Shown here: piece by piece, positions 49,123 to 62,345 of the stretch
Layout of the letters: each line of letters opens with the position of its first letter
Numbering within the stretch: the stretch's first letter is position 1
DNA from: Cichorium intybus
Taxonomy: Eukaryota; Streptophyta; Magnoliopsida; Asterales; Asteraceae
Direction: 5' to 3'
Assembly: GCA_023525715.1 (NCBI GenBank)
Contig: CM042009.1
Coordinates: 128,580,145 to 128,644,144, forward strand
DNA: 64,000 nucleotides
The notes under the pieces: model-generated
Database searches by the model: none
What the model saw: only the letters and a program-made list of their open reading frames with translations
What the model was told of the DNA's origin: nothing
Translations under genes and position numbers: made by a program

Positions 49123-51563
49123 GAGCCGGCCACCCTCGCGTTGCACATCAAATCCCCAATTTTCATCATTTGGTATACATACACACACTACCATCTCTTT
49201 CTTCTTTTCACCTCACTTCCTTTCACTTCATCATTTTTTTCTCTTGAACTCTCTTTTTCTCTCCCTTAACCACGAAATTTCCAGCCAAGAACATCAATCC
49301 AAGCTCAAAAATCGGATCTTACAAGTTGTTTTTAAAAGGTAATCACATGAACATGTGCTTCTTACTTTATCTTCTTCCATTTTCTCTATGATTTTATGCT
49401 TCTACTCCATTTTTCTTGAAAGAAACATGGATTCATATACAATCACGAAATTTGATGATGATGATGGTAGAAATTCACATAAAATATCAAGAATGTTGCA
49501 TGCATGTAAATTTCCATGACCAATCTATGTCAAAAATCAAGAAAAATGCATGTTTTCAAGTGTTTTATACAAAAATCGTGACATGCATGATAATTTATTG
49601 TGTGAATCTGTTTTGGAACTTTTAAGACACATGCATGATGCTTAAACCTTCATGCATGTGCACCTCTTAATGGATTAAGCCATAAAAACCAAAGTTTGAT
49701 GCTAAAAACCTTCAAAAATGCATGAAATAGCATAAATCTACAAAAATACCTAAGATAATATTTTTAATCTGGTCCGATTTATGGTAAGTACCTATGAATA
49801 ATTGAATATGAAATCTTTAACTGGAAAATTTCAAAGGCTAACTCGAAAGTATTGGTTCTATAAAAATATGTCAATAAATCATGACAATAATTCACATAAA
49901 TTACTTGTCGGATGAAATAAAATCTAGGAAAATTTTGAGGCGAATCTGTAAAGTTCATGTACCGTTTCCATAAAGTTTCAGACCTTTTTGAGTACTTTAG
50001 ATACACTTTTTGATTTATTGTGGTTTTACATAAATAAATCCATAAAATGGAAGATCCTCTATAAAAGTGATAAAAACAAAATTTCCGACACTTCTATATA
50101 ATGTAAGAGCTCTGTATAAAATTTTATAGAATTTTTCAGAACCAATTAATATTATTTTCACAAATTTATGTGTTTTTGGCAAAATAATGAATAAAAATGG
50201 AGAAAACAGGGGACAATTGTTCTAAAAATTATAAAAATGTGTCCAGACACTTAATAAAATATACTCATCTGGAACTAAAAGTATGAACACTGAACTAAAT
50301 CATTTACTAATTTTTCTCTATTTTTATTTGAATTAAGACACTAGAAGTACAAAACTGGGAATTGAAAAATCACAAGAATTGGATTGTTTAAATTCCGAAA
50401 CATATTTTTATGATTTTTGCAAATGATATAAGTCATATAATAGAGGCTCAAATATAATGGACAAATTTATAAATTATTTTCTATTATCCATGAATTTTGG
50501 AGTATTTTTCAAGGAAATTAATGGAAAATAAATAAATTAAAATGTGTAAAAATTTAGAAAAATTTAAATAAGTCTTATATTATAATAAGAAATGAAATTA
50601 TATAGTTGGTAACTATTAATATTCATATATGAAGTTCTTTGTAAATTTTCCGTATCATTGGTCACGTTTAAACGACAATACGCGAATAATAAGACTCGAA
50701 TTGTAAAATTTGTCACTTGAATTGTTCACAAGTATAATAATATGTACAAATATTCATATTTCTGAATAAGGTAAATTTTTATATGAATTCAACCTTTGAA
50801 ACAAATAATGACATTTTCTATGTAGAATTAAGCATATTAGTAATAGATGGCTAATCTAGAATCTCACTAGCGTATTTCCCTTATCATAGGTTTCCGATAA
50901 GAAATACGTGGATTGTTCGCAAGCATCAATAGTGCCATTTCATATCATAGTGAGTATTCACAGCCCCTGTGGAAAAGCATGATCATACTATTTTATGTTC
51001 GTGTACTAAATTGTTCGTTCAATATGTTCTTTTGTGTTGAGGTATGTAATGAGCTATTAGGAACTGACAATTCCTCAGTCACTTGGACACAGGGTGCATA
51101 TTACCATTTACTTATGTCGCGATAAGCATAAGTCTTGATAGGGTGTGATTCAGGTTATAGGTTGGTTGTGGACTCATTGTTTGGTTACATACATACACAA
51201 ATTGCTCTTATTTAGCAATGAACTTCTATTATGGAAAATTTTATCAATGTTCAGATTTCATAAATTTTTAAAACGTTGGTTCTGTTACAAACCTGTGAAC
51301 TCACCAACTATTTTTATAGTTGACCCTCGTTTTTCATGCTTTTTCAGGAATCATCTAGTAAGTGGCACTTAGAGACACAACACTTGTAGAAGCATTACGC
51401 ATGTGTTGTTTTTCGAATATATTGTAATTTCTTTAACAATTGTTCAAAACCTATTGTAAATTGTAATGCTTTTTAATACTATGGTTGGTGTTGTCTTTAA
51501 CTTTTGCGATGAGACCCTTTTGTCTTGTCGTATCCCGTGTTTCCGTTTTAGCGGGGTGTGACA
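48407..51563 (+). mobile_element. Large solo LTR (inner), 3.16 kb
   Basis: Borders TGTGACAACCGTCAAAATTC and GCGGGGTGTGACA, with the perfect duplication ATTTG at 48402-48406 and 51564-51568. The termini resemble those of the outer LTR, so both come from related families. It contains a (CT)n tract but no coding sequence. It lies inside the outer solo LTR and so is younger than it. Confidence 0.92.
49041..49119. repeat. (CT)n microsatellite
   Basis: About 79 bp of uninterrupted CT dinucleotides, within the inner solo LTR. Confidence 0.97.
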
Positions 51564-53516
51564 ATTTGTCGCTTAAAAACCTTTTTGTTTCGGAGTATTA
51601 GTTCAAGCCCAAACCCAAGTCGAACCTCGTTGGTGATAATTCACGGTGCTTCTCAAATGCGATCATTATCGACTTTAAACCAAATTCACGCTTCGAGGGT
51701 GAGTTCATACCCCTCATTTTCTTTCTTTTTATATGTTTTAAGGGGGAGAAACAAGTTTACTAATCTACATATTTCGATTCTTGCAAATATAAAATGATAT
51801 GTGTGTTTTGGTTATTTTCTATAAAAGTGCACCATCTAGTTTTTGGCAAAAAGACATGAAAACACTTTTTCACTAAAATGGTCATAAAAACTATTTTTGT
51901 TATATGTTGTTGGAAAAAATCAATTTTAAAAGTTTACATAACTAAAACGGTCTAAAATAAATATATTGTTACTATTTATGCATGATAAATGGTCATTTAT
52001 AAGAAAAACGTTATTTTCGTCGTAATAACGACTATTTGAACTTATAACGTCGTAACAAGTTTGGAAAATGACATTTTAGAAGGAAATTGGTACTTCACAT
52101 AAAAATGACCATTTTAAAGTATTGTGTATGAAAAATGACTATTTGGAAATATTTGACATCTTTTTGGTAAAAAAGACAAAAACTAGAAATATTGTCATCA
52201 CTTACATAAAATGACCAAAACTAATAAGTTGCCATCACTTAGTTGAAAAATGGTTTGTTTATCTTATTGGTTATATTTAGTGCCTTAGATGTAAGAAATT
52301 ATTTATTTCAAATACTTAACATCTTTTAGGCATAAATACATTAACACGACAAAAACATTTATATAAATTATAATGGGTATAATTTATGGAACAAATGACA
52401 ACGATACGACAAAAATACGAAAGATAATTATATGAATATATAAATATTACATGCTATAATTATCATGGACATTTTGATAATTACAAATGCAAATGAGCTT
52501 TCACAACATTTTCAAATAAGGAAAAACAATACGCTGAAAGGTTATGTGAGACAGTTTCTTCATAGTACTAAACAAAGTACCAGGGTAAGTCCTGGATTGT
52601 AACATGAATCTTATATGAGCGGGATACTTGTGTATATATCTATATAGGATTGACAATCCCTACCTATAGTTATTCGCTACAGCTAGACCGACGGATCTGA
52701 GGTGACAAATGTCTTATCAAATCACGACGCTTGAAGAACGTCGGATAGTCGGTAGCAAGGTTATAATCAACTCACAAAATAACTACAACAAACATTCATT
52801 GTTTTAACAATATATTCACTAGTTTTATACGATTATGAAACTACATTTTCATACTCAATATAAGTAAAGAATTACTTACAAATTCTTGTTTTATGGATTT
52901 AAAACTACATTTACATTTAAGAAAATACTGTTTTTCTTTATGCAAATACTTACTTAATATAAATAAAGGATTACTTATACACTTCGTATTATGATAACAA
53001 GTTACATTTTATCAAGATACATATAAGTATGGTTTTACTTATACATTTGGGTTTTATGGCTTTAAAACTACAATAACATTGAAGAGAATATTGTTTTTCT
53101 TGATACAAGTACTTCTGATTATACTAAGAAAAATACCAATTTTTATCACTACAAAATCTTATGAATTCAACAACGTAATGTTGACACTTGAAAACCACTT
53201 GTATTCTCAGGGAACCATTAGTCAGGTACGACTATCTTTGGGATGAGATGCGAAGACGCCACTTTTGTTTATTTTGTTTATCATACTGAGGTACGACTAT
53301 CTTTGGGATGAGACGCGAAGACGCCACTTTTGTTTATTTTGTTTATCATACTGTAATTGGGTTGGAACAATAATATTCAAACATAACTTTCCAATTATAA
53401 GGTATGATGGTTGTTTATTTACATATGTTTCAATGTATGCAATGTTTATGATGCTGTAGACGTTCCACCCTCAGACGATTCTGCCATCGTGGGTTGGGGG
53501 TGTGATAGTTTATTCC

Positions 53517-53843
53517 TTAATGAAGGGTCCTATAAAATATGTTTTTGACGAGTAAACAGAACAAATATGTTGAGTTAAGAAGTGAGTTTTGGAATTGAAA
53601 TGAGATTATACTTGAAGCAAGGTACGTATAATACGCCTTCAAGAATAATAGAATCATACAGTTTGATTGTACCAACAAACGATACAGAAGAATCATAGCC
53701 ACCAGGTAAAGTAATAAACTAAGGCTGAGATAATTTGGATAAGGATGAGAAAAAAGTCTTATTGGAGCACATATGACCAGTGGCGCCTGAGTCCACAATC
53801 CAAGAAAAATGAGTTTATAGAAGATTAGCAGACTTATATACAT
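53517..53843 (-). pseudogene. Copia-3 protease remnant
   Basis: Minus-strand wording just upstream of this frame and in it corresponds to the Copia protease (WIVDSGATGHM-type motif at about 53790-53822, partly in a neighbouring frame) followed by VSLVGTIKLYDSIIL-like and YVPCFKYNLISI-like segments. It ends at the border of the outer solo LTR, beyond which the polyprotein resumes near 47399. Confidence 0.65.
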
Positions 53844-54023
53844 TTGCTACAAATTTCTTGAAAGAAAAAAATACCTTCAGAATGAATGGAGTCATCAGTT
53901 AGTGTAGCATGATTTGCTTGACTGGCAGATAATGAATTGATGGTGTTATTGTTCAAGAGTTGAACGAGTTGTTGAAATTGATTGTGAGTGATAAACGCAT
54001 TAGAATTGATAACTGGAGACTGA

Positions 54024-54653
54024 TTAGGGAGCTTTGGAATCGTCCTTCTTGGATTTAGTGAACTTGAAATTAGCAGGGAATCCATGAAGACGGTAACATT
54101 GAGCTTTGGTGTGTCCCGATTTCTTACAGTGGTTACAAGTAAGAGATTTCTTGCTAGCGTGATTATCTGTTGCGACATTCATAGCAATCACTTCAGAATT
54201 AAGACTAGAGGAAACAGTGATACCTCTTTGGCGTTCCTCTTGAATGATATGAGAATAAGTAGTGGAGATAGTTGGAAGCGGCTTCATCATAAGTATTCGA
54301 CTGCGAACAACTTTATAGGAATCATCAAGTCCCATGAGCAATTGGATTAACTTCTGTTCTTCAACATATTTGCAAATCGCACTTGAATCTCCACAAGAAC
54401 ACACCAGAATTGTTTGAACCAAGCTTAATTCCTCCCAGATTCGTGTTAAGTTCGTGAAATAAGAACAAAAATCATCAAAACCTTGTGATAGAGAGTAAAG
54501 TTGTTGCTGAATTTGATAAACGAGAGCTCCATCAGATTGTTCATAGCGTTGGCACAATTGTTTCCAAATCTCGTTAGCAGTAGATAGGAAAAGGACACTA
54601 TCGGCAATGTTTTTTGAAACAATAATCGATCTAGGATTATAAGACGGGCTCAT
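54024..54653 (-). pseudogene. Copia-3 gag, 209 codons
   Basis: An open frame from ATG 54653 has gag_3/UBN2-type features (EIWKQLCQRYEQSDGA, YFTNLTRIWEEL, LLMGLDDSYKVVRSRIL) and an intact zinc knuckle CNHCKKSGHTKAQCY. The N-terminal tens of residues before MSPSYNPRSIIVS lie in a region near 54660-54760 that can be read only partly. The frame ends before the gag-protease linker, which continues in another frame at 53834-54178. It is recognisable but separated from the rest of the polyprotein. Confidence 0.8.
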
Positions 54654-54786
54654 GAAAAATGGACTAGAAGAATCAACGGAATTAGTTGTTGATTCAGAAG
54701 AACAGAGAAATCAAAGGAAAAGAAACAAAGAAGATGAAGTGAATCAATGGATCTTAATCTATACCATGTTAGATTGGATTATACCA

Positions 54787-54971
54787 TGTTAGATTTCAGA
54801 GTAGCAAAGGAGAATGGTGAAAAGTGTTTCTTCATTAATTTACTTTGAGTTCCATTTAAGAATATATACAAAACCAAGAAGAAAAGAAACTCATAATAGA
54901 AATAACATAAATGACCAAAATACCCCTTAACTAACTTCTAACCATACAAACAGAAAAATAATTGTCTAACA
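54787..54971 (-). repeat. 5' LTR of Copia-3
   Basis: Direct repeat of 44388-44573, ending TCTAACA. A short duplicated phrase, TATACCATGTTAGATT, precedes it. Confidence 0.85.
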
Positions 54972-55386
54972 ATTTACTGAAGCTCAAGCGTTATGGAACT
55001 TGTAAACACTTTGGAACCAATCTCCATTGGGTAATCGTGAATTAATTTTAACATTTTTAAAATTCAATGAATAAAAGTTTAATAATCAATTTCTTTTTTC
55101 TTTGTGGGTAAAGAGATAAAATGACAAAATTTTATCATCTTTTCCTTTTAAAAATCTTAGTACTGTCAAAGAACAATTTATCCCACATCCCCTTATGAAG
55201 GGAACAAATTCACGAGATATCAGATCTGATTCAAGGCTTTATTCTAAACTCGAAACAATTATTGGGATTGATTAAGTTATAGGAAAATTCGTTCGGTATA
55301 TATCGTTGATCACCCTTCATATTAACAAAAAGAAAGCAAATTAATGTATTGTAATATGAAGTTTTTAGTAGTTTATTGGTCTTACA

Positions 55387-55880
55387 TATTTTTGGAAAAA
55401 GGTTTATTGGATCAACCTTGGTTTCTACAATTTCCAATTGTTCTTTAAACTTTTATGTATTACTTTTGTCCACGGATATATCTTCGTCCATTTTCAGTGT
55501 GGGCATATTCCAATTTAGGCACCTTGCGGTAAAGTAAACTTGTGTGGTAAATTTTTAATGAAAGTTTTTTTATTAAAATTAACTTAATCATTGCAACATG
55601 GATTTTCTAATAATAATTTTATATTATTTTTAGAAATGAGATGTTATCGAGTACGAACACAAACATATAAATTTCGTTTTATATTTTAAGCATATTCGTT
55701 AATTCAGGCAGCCTTAGATTATTGGGACAAATCAATTTACAACTTAGATAAAACTTAAGTTCAGCCCTCCAAGTTTGTAATCATCAACTAAGATTTAAAT
55801 TAAGTTCAACCGTTTGAGGTAAAAACTCGACCGCAAGATTTTTAGAATTTGTAATATTTTGGAACCAATATATTTTGGTA
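55387..55880. repeat. Germin-gene 3' flank, copy B
   Basis: Homologous to 43945-44387 and, across Copia-3, to 54977-55040 (ACTTGTAAACACTTTGGAACC against ATTTGTAATATTTTGGAACC). It serves as an unoccupied version of the Copia-3 site. No germin coding sequence was recognised next to it. Confidence 0.7.
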
Positions 55881-56246
55881 CCAGACTACCACCATAATCC
55901 ATTGTGTAAAGCATCGAACGCCTTCTCTTAATAAAATTTCTATAAAAAACTTTATAACAATATTATGTAGCAGTACATCGATACTAATAGTTGTCTTGAA
56001 TTTTTTGTTATTAGAAAAAGGTGAATCGAATAGAGTAAAAAAGAAGTTTATTCTCGATTTCAATATTATCTTCAACAATTTTCAATTCGAAAGTCTTTTG
56101 GATGCATCAACAATTGAAGTGGCAAGAATCTTCGGCCAAACCATTTTTCCTATTGTAAATTGTAAACATTATAATGGAAAACCGGTAAGCTGCAGAGAAT
56201 TTCTCTAAAAAAAAGAGGCTCAAAATTTTATCATATGATATTTTTA

Positions 56247-56415
56247 GTAGGGGTGAGAAAAACCGAACCGTAAACCGAAAAACCGTAGAATCGAAACCCA
56301 AAAACCGAAACTGAACGAATAAACCGATAGTGCGGTTTTTTATTTTTTAAAAACCGATTATTTGCGGTGCGGTAAAAACCACATATCAAAAACCGCACCG
56401 CAAAACCGCTTTATA
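56247..56415. other. hAT-like terminus with AAACCG repeats
   Basis: TAGGGGTGAGAAAAACCGAACC starts like hAT-type ends and is followed by many AAACCG/CGGTTT words in both orientations up to about 56415. No matching far end was identified. The rest of 55881-57681 shows no recognisable gene. Confidence 0.4.
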
Positions 56416-57699
56416 TGATATTTTAAATTTAATTAATATATATTGCATATTTTAAGTTTTGTTTGAAATAAAGTTGACTAAAAAAAGCCTCAAATTGGAC
56501 GAATTTACCCTCAACTGTTTCACATCCACGTGGATGATATTTGCAACTTTGAAATTGCAAAGGGATGATATTTGCAACTTATAAATTGCCGGAACAAAAG
56601 CCAAATCATTATAACATTTTTGTATGAATTTTGATTTCCCGCCAATAAGAAGCATCCCCAATCAAAATCAATTTAATTTATCCTTATTTATATTTCATCA
56701 CGTTTCCCAAATATCTCCAAGAGTGTTTGTGATTGAGTTTTAAAAGTGCGTATTGACTCATTATGTTTTTAAAAAAAGCTAGTAAAATAAAAAGATGTTT
56801 AACAAGTTAATAAGCATTTTTCAAAATTGGTTATTTTTACATTTTAAAGAGTTAGATATTAAAAACAACTTATCAAGTTATAATTTCTTACCACCACATA
56901 AGTTAATCCAAACATTTTTTAAGAATTCATTTTTAAAAAGTCATAAACTAATAAATACTTTTGCTCAAAAAAGTTTATCAACTTCATAGGCAATCTCAAA
57001 CACCCCTTCTCTTACCTAGATTGACTCTTGCCTCTCTCCCTCTCCATCTCCGAACTCCTTCTCTACCAAGGCCGATTCACCATCTTATTCGCTTAAATTT
57101 ATCACCTTCCTTGAATGAGGTATCATGACAATTTTCTATTTCTAATTCACAGTCTCGTGATATCTTAATTTAGTGTTATTTGTTCTCTTCTGATTCCTTC
57201 ACTTAGTAATTTAAGGTTTTTTTCACTGTGCTCGCCATATATCATGAGGATGATTTCATTACGTTTCAGATTTCTTTTATTTCTAGTTTAGTATTTTTGC
57301 AATTTTATAGTTCGAATTTGGTTAGATTGTAACTCATGAATATTTAAGATGCTGATCACATTATATGTCCATCAAAAACTATAATCTTGGATTATAAGTA
57401 TGTCTTTCCAATATGGTTAATATGTGATTATATATATCATCCATCTATATTAGTTTAAGATAAACCAAAAGAGCTAGGATTATTATTGATATAGACACTT
57501 TCATACCACTCAATGTGTAGTTAGTAGTCAATGAAACCGTTTATTCATTGGTAGATTTTGTAAACTAGAATGATATTATATAATTCTTTATATTGGATTC
57601 GGGAAACAATGCTTGTTGGGAAAGGAGATGGTAAATTTACGTCTCCTTCTCAACTAATAAGAGATATAAACCTTTTGCTCTATTAATAGTTATTTATCT

Positions 57700-57843
57700 T
57701 TTTTTATAACGGCTGGTTAGTGGTTAGCAGTTAGGTAACAGTTAGTACCACCTAGTTAGTAAACATCTATTTCATGGATAGAACCATGGACCTCTTGTCT
57801 AAGAGGACAAAGCCTCTACCAAATGGGCTAATCCCACATTGGC
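57700..57843 (-). mobile_element. tRNA-derived SINE, 144 bp
   Basis: A perfect 18-bp duplication, ATTAATAGTTATTTATCT, flanks it (57682-57699 and 57844-57861). On the minus strand an RNA polymerase III A box (TTAGCCCATTTGG) and B box (GGTTCTATCC) lie in tRNA-like order and spacing, and the element ends in a run of seven A (T on the plus strand, 57700-57706, counting the last T of the duplication). These are the features of a plant SINE mobilised by a LINE. Confidence 0.85.
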
Positions 57844-57914
57844 ATTAATAGTTATTTATCTAATCTTTATATAAATCTTATAATAGAGGCTATCTAAATG
57901 AATATGGTGCAAGA

Positions 57915-58170
57915 TAAGTCTCATTCTTACACCATATTCATTTGAAACCTCCATAACTTTTCAGCTTTAAATAAATAATCACTACCACTCAATAGTTTTC
58001 CCACTTATATCTTATTGTTATTAGATTCAATAGGTTTAACTATAAGTCTCATTCTTACACCATATTCATTTGAAACATCCATAACTTTTCAGCTTCAAAC
58101 AATTAATCACTACCACTCAATAGTTTTCTAACTTATATCTTATTATTATTGGATTCAATAGGTTTAACTA
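57915..58170. repeat. Tandem duplication, unit 128 bp
   Basis: TAAGTCTCATTCTTACACC begins both units (57915 and 58043), and GAAAC-TCCATAACTTTTCAG, CACTACCACTCAATAG and TTCAATAGGTTTAACTA follow in order with few differences. Confidence 0.85.
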
Positions 58171-58669
58171 AATGCTTTCATATTTCTAAAACTAATGAAA
58201 CTTAATAATGACTTTTTATCTTCCTCTCATTAATATGTAGTGAGTATATTAGTAGTATATCAACAAGATTTTCTCACAAAAACATTCATATTTTAAAGAG
58301 TTTGTGATGCAAATATGAAGAGTTGAAGAAAATGAGTTTTGACCATCAATGGTTATAATGTGGAATTTATTGTGATAATATAGTTTGGAATGAGAGGTAA
58401 ATCTAAAATACCGATAATCTTATTTTTTAGGGAAAATGATAATAAAACGAGAGTTTGATTAATTTTGTCAATGAACCAAATATATCAAATGTATGTTGAT
58501 TTTTATATATTCTTTTGTATAATTTATGAATGTTTAATATGTTGTTTTTGAATATAAATGTTATAATAGATGTTTTACGATTTTTATGTTATTAGAAGTT
58601 TTACTGTTAATTTTCTTTCATATTATTTGTTATTTGTTATGTATAAAAATCAATATATTTGTTATTCAT

Positions 58670-59033
<364 letters not shown>

Positions 59034-59035
59034 GT

Positions 59036-61110
59036 AGTTTAATAGTATACACATTCACACAACTTATAATGGTCGATACACCATCAATTGAACATGATCA
59101 ATGATTTAAAATTATGATTAATAAATATTTGTTATTGTTTATTTATTAAGATATTGAATTAATAATCACAAAAATCATTCATATTACTTTAATTTATAAA
59201 TTTAAATACCAAATTAGAAATATTAAGTTAAATTAACATCCAAAAATTTAATATTCAAGAATATTCGTTCAAGACGTCTAATTGTTTTAGATAGAAATTT
59301 TTTATTTTTTTATCTACTTAGACATAATATTAATTAATATTGATAATAAGTGACATAGGTACCAATTGAATGTATAAGTTAACAAAGTCATTATTTAAGT
59401 TATAATAGTTTAATGATAAATAACTTTTTAATTGGAATTTGAGGAGCTTTAATATCTATATCTATATATCTATATATTTGTTATACTATAGTAACTTTCT
59501 TCAACCACATTGATTTACAAGTCCAATAACTTTTCAAATGCCTTTTAATAATAATTATTAACTGTTTTATTAATGTGAGATAATTGTTTGAATTTAATAT
59601 TAATGTTATCATTAATTTGTAATCATAAATGTTGTGCTAAAGTTATATATTAATATGATATTATCATATTAATTATGCTAATTCATTTTAATTAAACATT
59701 AGTTTTTAGTTTTTAAAATTGATGACAAAATATGTTTTTAATGTTATTGTATATGTAATGTGTAAAATTTGTTAAGTCGGTATATGAAAGCCTCTAGCCT
59801 GATCAATATGTATATTATTATTATATTTAAACAAATTAGTAGTTTTCTAAAACTTTAGTATACAATCTTTTTTAAATAACAATTCATGAATGTTTTATTA
59901 CGAAAAACATTTATTTGTCTCTTTAAGACTTTAACTACTCCAATTCCAAAGGCCTTTAACTTATGGTATTTAATTTATCAATTGAAATCTTTTAAGTTAG
60001 ATTCAATAAAAATTAATATTTTAAAATTAACAAATTTTATATCAACCTTCAACGACCTGTTTAGTTGAAGTTGAAATTACATGATTTTTATATTTAATGT
60101 TAGTATCTTTCATCATTTTAAATACCATAAGTATCAATTAACTATCTTAACGTTAGTAACAATTTTGAAGTGATTTAATGATAAGTAAGATTAGTTAGAA
60201 TTAAAGAGTTTTGATATTAAAATAACTATTTAATGGAATCAATTAATTTTCGTTAAATATGTGGTCTAATATAAATAATTAATTTTAACCACATGAAAAT
60301 ATTTCATTTCTACTAGTTGTTTCACTATTGTGATGACATACTAAGATAATTGAGTTTAATATATTAAAAGGTGATTGGTTTATTTAAATACAATTATGTA
60401 GGATATGAGAAACAACCAATCTTAAGAATGAAGATGCTATAATGAGACTATAGATGGTATTTGTTTATGATATATTTGTCTTTATGTTTTGATTTTCTTC
60501 TTTTGTTACTGCAAATAGATGCATAACTATGATACAAAATAATTAAATATCTATTTTGAAACATATTAATTTGAATATTATTTGTTAGTTGCTTTCATTT
60601 ATTATAACTACTTTAAAAATTTTAATTTTCAAGTTTCTAATAGATGTGTATTTTTTAATTATTGTTAACAATAATTTCAATAATTTATATCAACATTTTA
60701 TTTAGTATAAGAGTATTATTTGATAGTTAATAGCGATAAATTAATTATTATTTACAATATATATCTGTTAATATTTTAATTATATAAATTTTGTTACTGC
60801 GCAACACACGAGTATTCGCATAGTATGATTCATAATTGTGGGCATTTTTGTGAATTTCCCGAGCCATGGCTAGCATCCTTGTTATTAGGCTTCATCTCTC
60901 TAAGTGAAATAAGTCTTCATTATTCTATTATTGTGATACTTAATCTGAAAACCATAACACACAAATCTATATATTTTTCTATGATTTTTTATCGTAAAAT
61001 CATTTTTTTGGAAATATTAACTGCAATATGCTCTCTTAGAATATTGGAAATAACATACCAACCTTTCAACTTTGTATAAACGTACATAGCTATATGTGTT
61101 TAGACAAAAT
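59036..61110. other. AT-rich spacer, nothing recognised
   Basis: More than 2 kb of AT-rich sequence without domain-bearing frames, RNA genes or clear element ends. Short open frames near 59886 and 60825 show no recognisable motifs. Confidence 0.6.
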
Positions 61111-61250
61111 TACAGTTTTGGTCCCTAAAGTTTGCCAAATATTTCACTTTAGGACTAACTATAAAAAAATCACGGTTTTGGTCACTAAGGTTTGTGAAAC
61201 GTTACAAATCGGTCACTGACAACGCTTACTAATATCAAGTATTTTAGTCG
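61110..61250. repeat. MITE-like fragment with TTTTGGTCCCTAAAG repeats
   Basis: ACAGTTTTGGTCCCTAAAG and ACGGTTTTGGTCACTAAGG occur about 57 bp apart, each followed by TTTG-A and a CACTTTAGG/CGGTCACTG word. This type of wording is common in plant Mutator-like MITEs. Ends are not resolved. Confidence 0.4.
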
Positions 61251-61299
61251 TTGTTGAGCCCTATTCTTAGTGAAATTATATCATATATGCTGTGGTATT

Positions 61300-62200
61300 A
61301 TCACTTTTTGTGTCAGTGCTTGTTTGGAAAGAAATGATATAAACAGGGGCTAAAAGCATACAAAATGGAAGAAGTTTGAAGATAAAGACAAAACAGTCGA
61401 ATTCACACGTCCGCCGCGGGATTCACAAAGACGTGACGCGGTGACTTAGCATTGAGGCGGTGGAGAAGATTCAAATGCCAAGAAAACGGGGATAAACCCA
61501 TACGCGCGCCGCGAATTTCACTTGTGCGCGGCGCAGTCTCTTAATTTTTGCAACTATAAATAGAGGGTTTTAGGTTGAAAAATGCAGCAAAGACTTGGCA
61601 TAGGAACGACTCCCAAGGCTTCTTTGACTCCGAGTTTCAGTTTTCAGCAACCATAAATTGGTATTTTATGTTTTCTCTTTTAATTTCCAATTAGTTTAGT
61701 GATTTCGGTAGATTTAGCGAGTGTCTTTGGGTGTGACAACCATTGGCACTAGGTTTTAGTTTCTGAATTTGATGTTTACTGTTTTGATACATTGGGATCT
61801 GAGTTTTTAATAATAATCATTCGGTTAGTGTTAATTGCTCTGTTTTCGGTATTTTAAGCTTTTGAATGGATTTTGGATGCTTGATTGTGTTGGATGTTTG
61901 GATTTGATCTTGGTTACTTCTGATTTTGAATTATAGTTCTTATTTCAGTAGGTAATTAGGATTAGTAATTGGTTTAGTTAGTTGATGCTTGAGTTGGATT
62001 TCTTGATTTGTGATTTTTGGGATTATTTTGGGTATAAGTCGGAAACTAGATCCTCTGGCTGTAGAAGTGCCACTACAGTTGGTAATCTGTTGCCTACCTT
62101 GACCACGTAACTCCTGTGGATCGATCCTGACTACCACCGTGCTAAGTGAGAGTGAGGTTATTTTACTATTTTTTACCGTATGACGACCGCTGCAATGTCA
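61300..62200 (+). repeat. 5' LTR of an Athila-like Gypsy element (left end uncertain)
   Basis: The right end, CAATGTCA at 62200, is followed by the primer site. A TATA box TATAAATAG lies at 61555-61563 with CGCGCGCCGCG-type GC-rich words just upstream. The left border is not fixed because the second LTR is outside the window. Confidence 0.6.
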
Positions 62201-62205
62201 AATTT

Positions 62206-62223
62206 TGGCGCTGTTGCCGGGGA
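62206..62223 (+). other. Primer binding site, Asp-tRNA type
   Basis: TGGCGCTGTTGCCGGGGA differs by one base from the Asp-tRNA primer site typical of Athila/Tat Gypsy elements (TGGCGCCGTTGCCGGGGA). Confidence 0.85.
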
Positions 62224-62345
62224 GTTGTGAGCTTAAGAGTAGGTGATCTGTAGGACTTTTAATTTCTTATTTTTGGTTTTGATATTGAGATTTCAGTTGG
62301 TTAGTTATTTTTCTTTTGGTTTTGGCAGGCGTGTTGCACTAGTGC

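Larger units (their letters stand above)
47405..53507 (+). mobile_element. Large solo LTR (outer), interrupted by a second solo LTR
   Basis: The left border is TGTGACAACCGTCAAATTTG and the right border GGGGGTGTGATA (final CA mutated to TA). The perfect duplication GTTTA lies at 47400-47404 and 53508-53512. Excluding the inner LTR it is about 2.9 kb. TATTATAAATATGG near 48248, followed by CT-rich sequence, suggests plus orientation. It holds no coding sequence. Length and borders resemble large plant Gypsy LTRs; lineage is inferred. Confidence 0.88.
44388..54971 (-). mobile_element. Older Ty1/Copia element carrying two nested solo LTRs (Copia-3)
   Basis: LTRs of 186 and 185 bp (44388-44573 and 54787-54971) flank minus-strand Copia remnants. 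The flanks ATATA and ATTTA differ at one position, consistent with a mutated 5-bp duplication. A purine tract (GAAGGGGG, minus strand) adjoins the 3' LTR, and TGGTATAATCC beside the 5' LTR is a likely primer site. The LTRs differ at many positions, so it is older than Copia-1 and Copia-2. Wording is RE1-like. It is split at 47400-53512 by a solo LTR that contains another. Confidence 0.88.

Noticed and set aside
49023..49247. Leu-Ser repeat open frame
   Set aside because: It is a translation of the (CT)n tract in the inner solo LTR.
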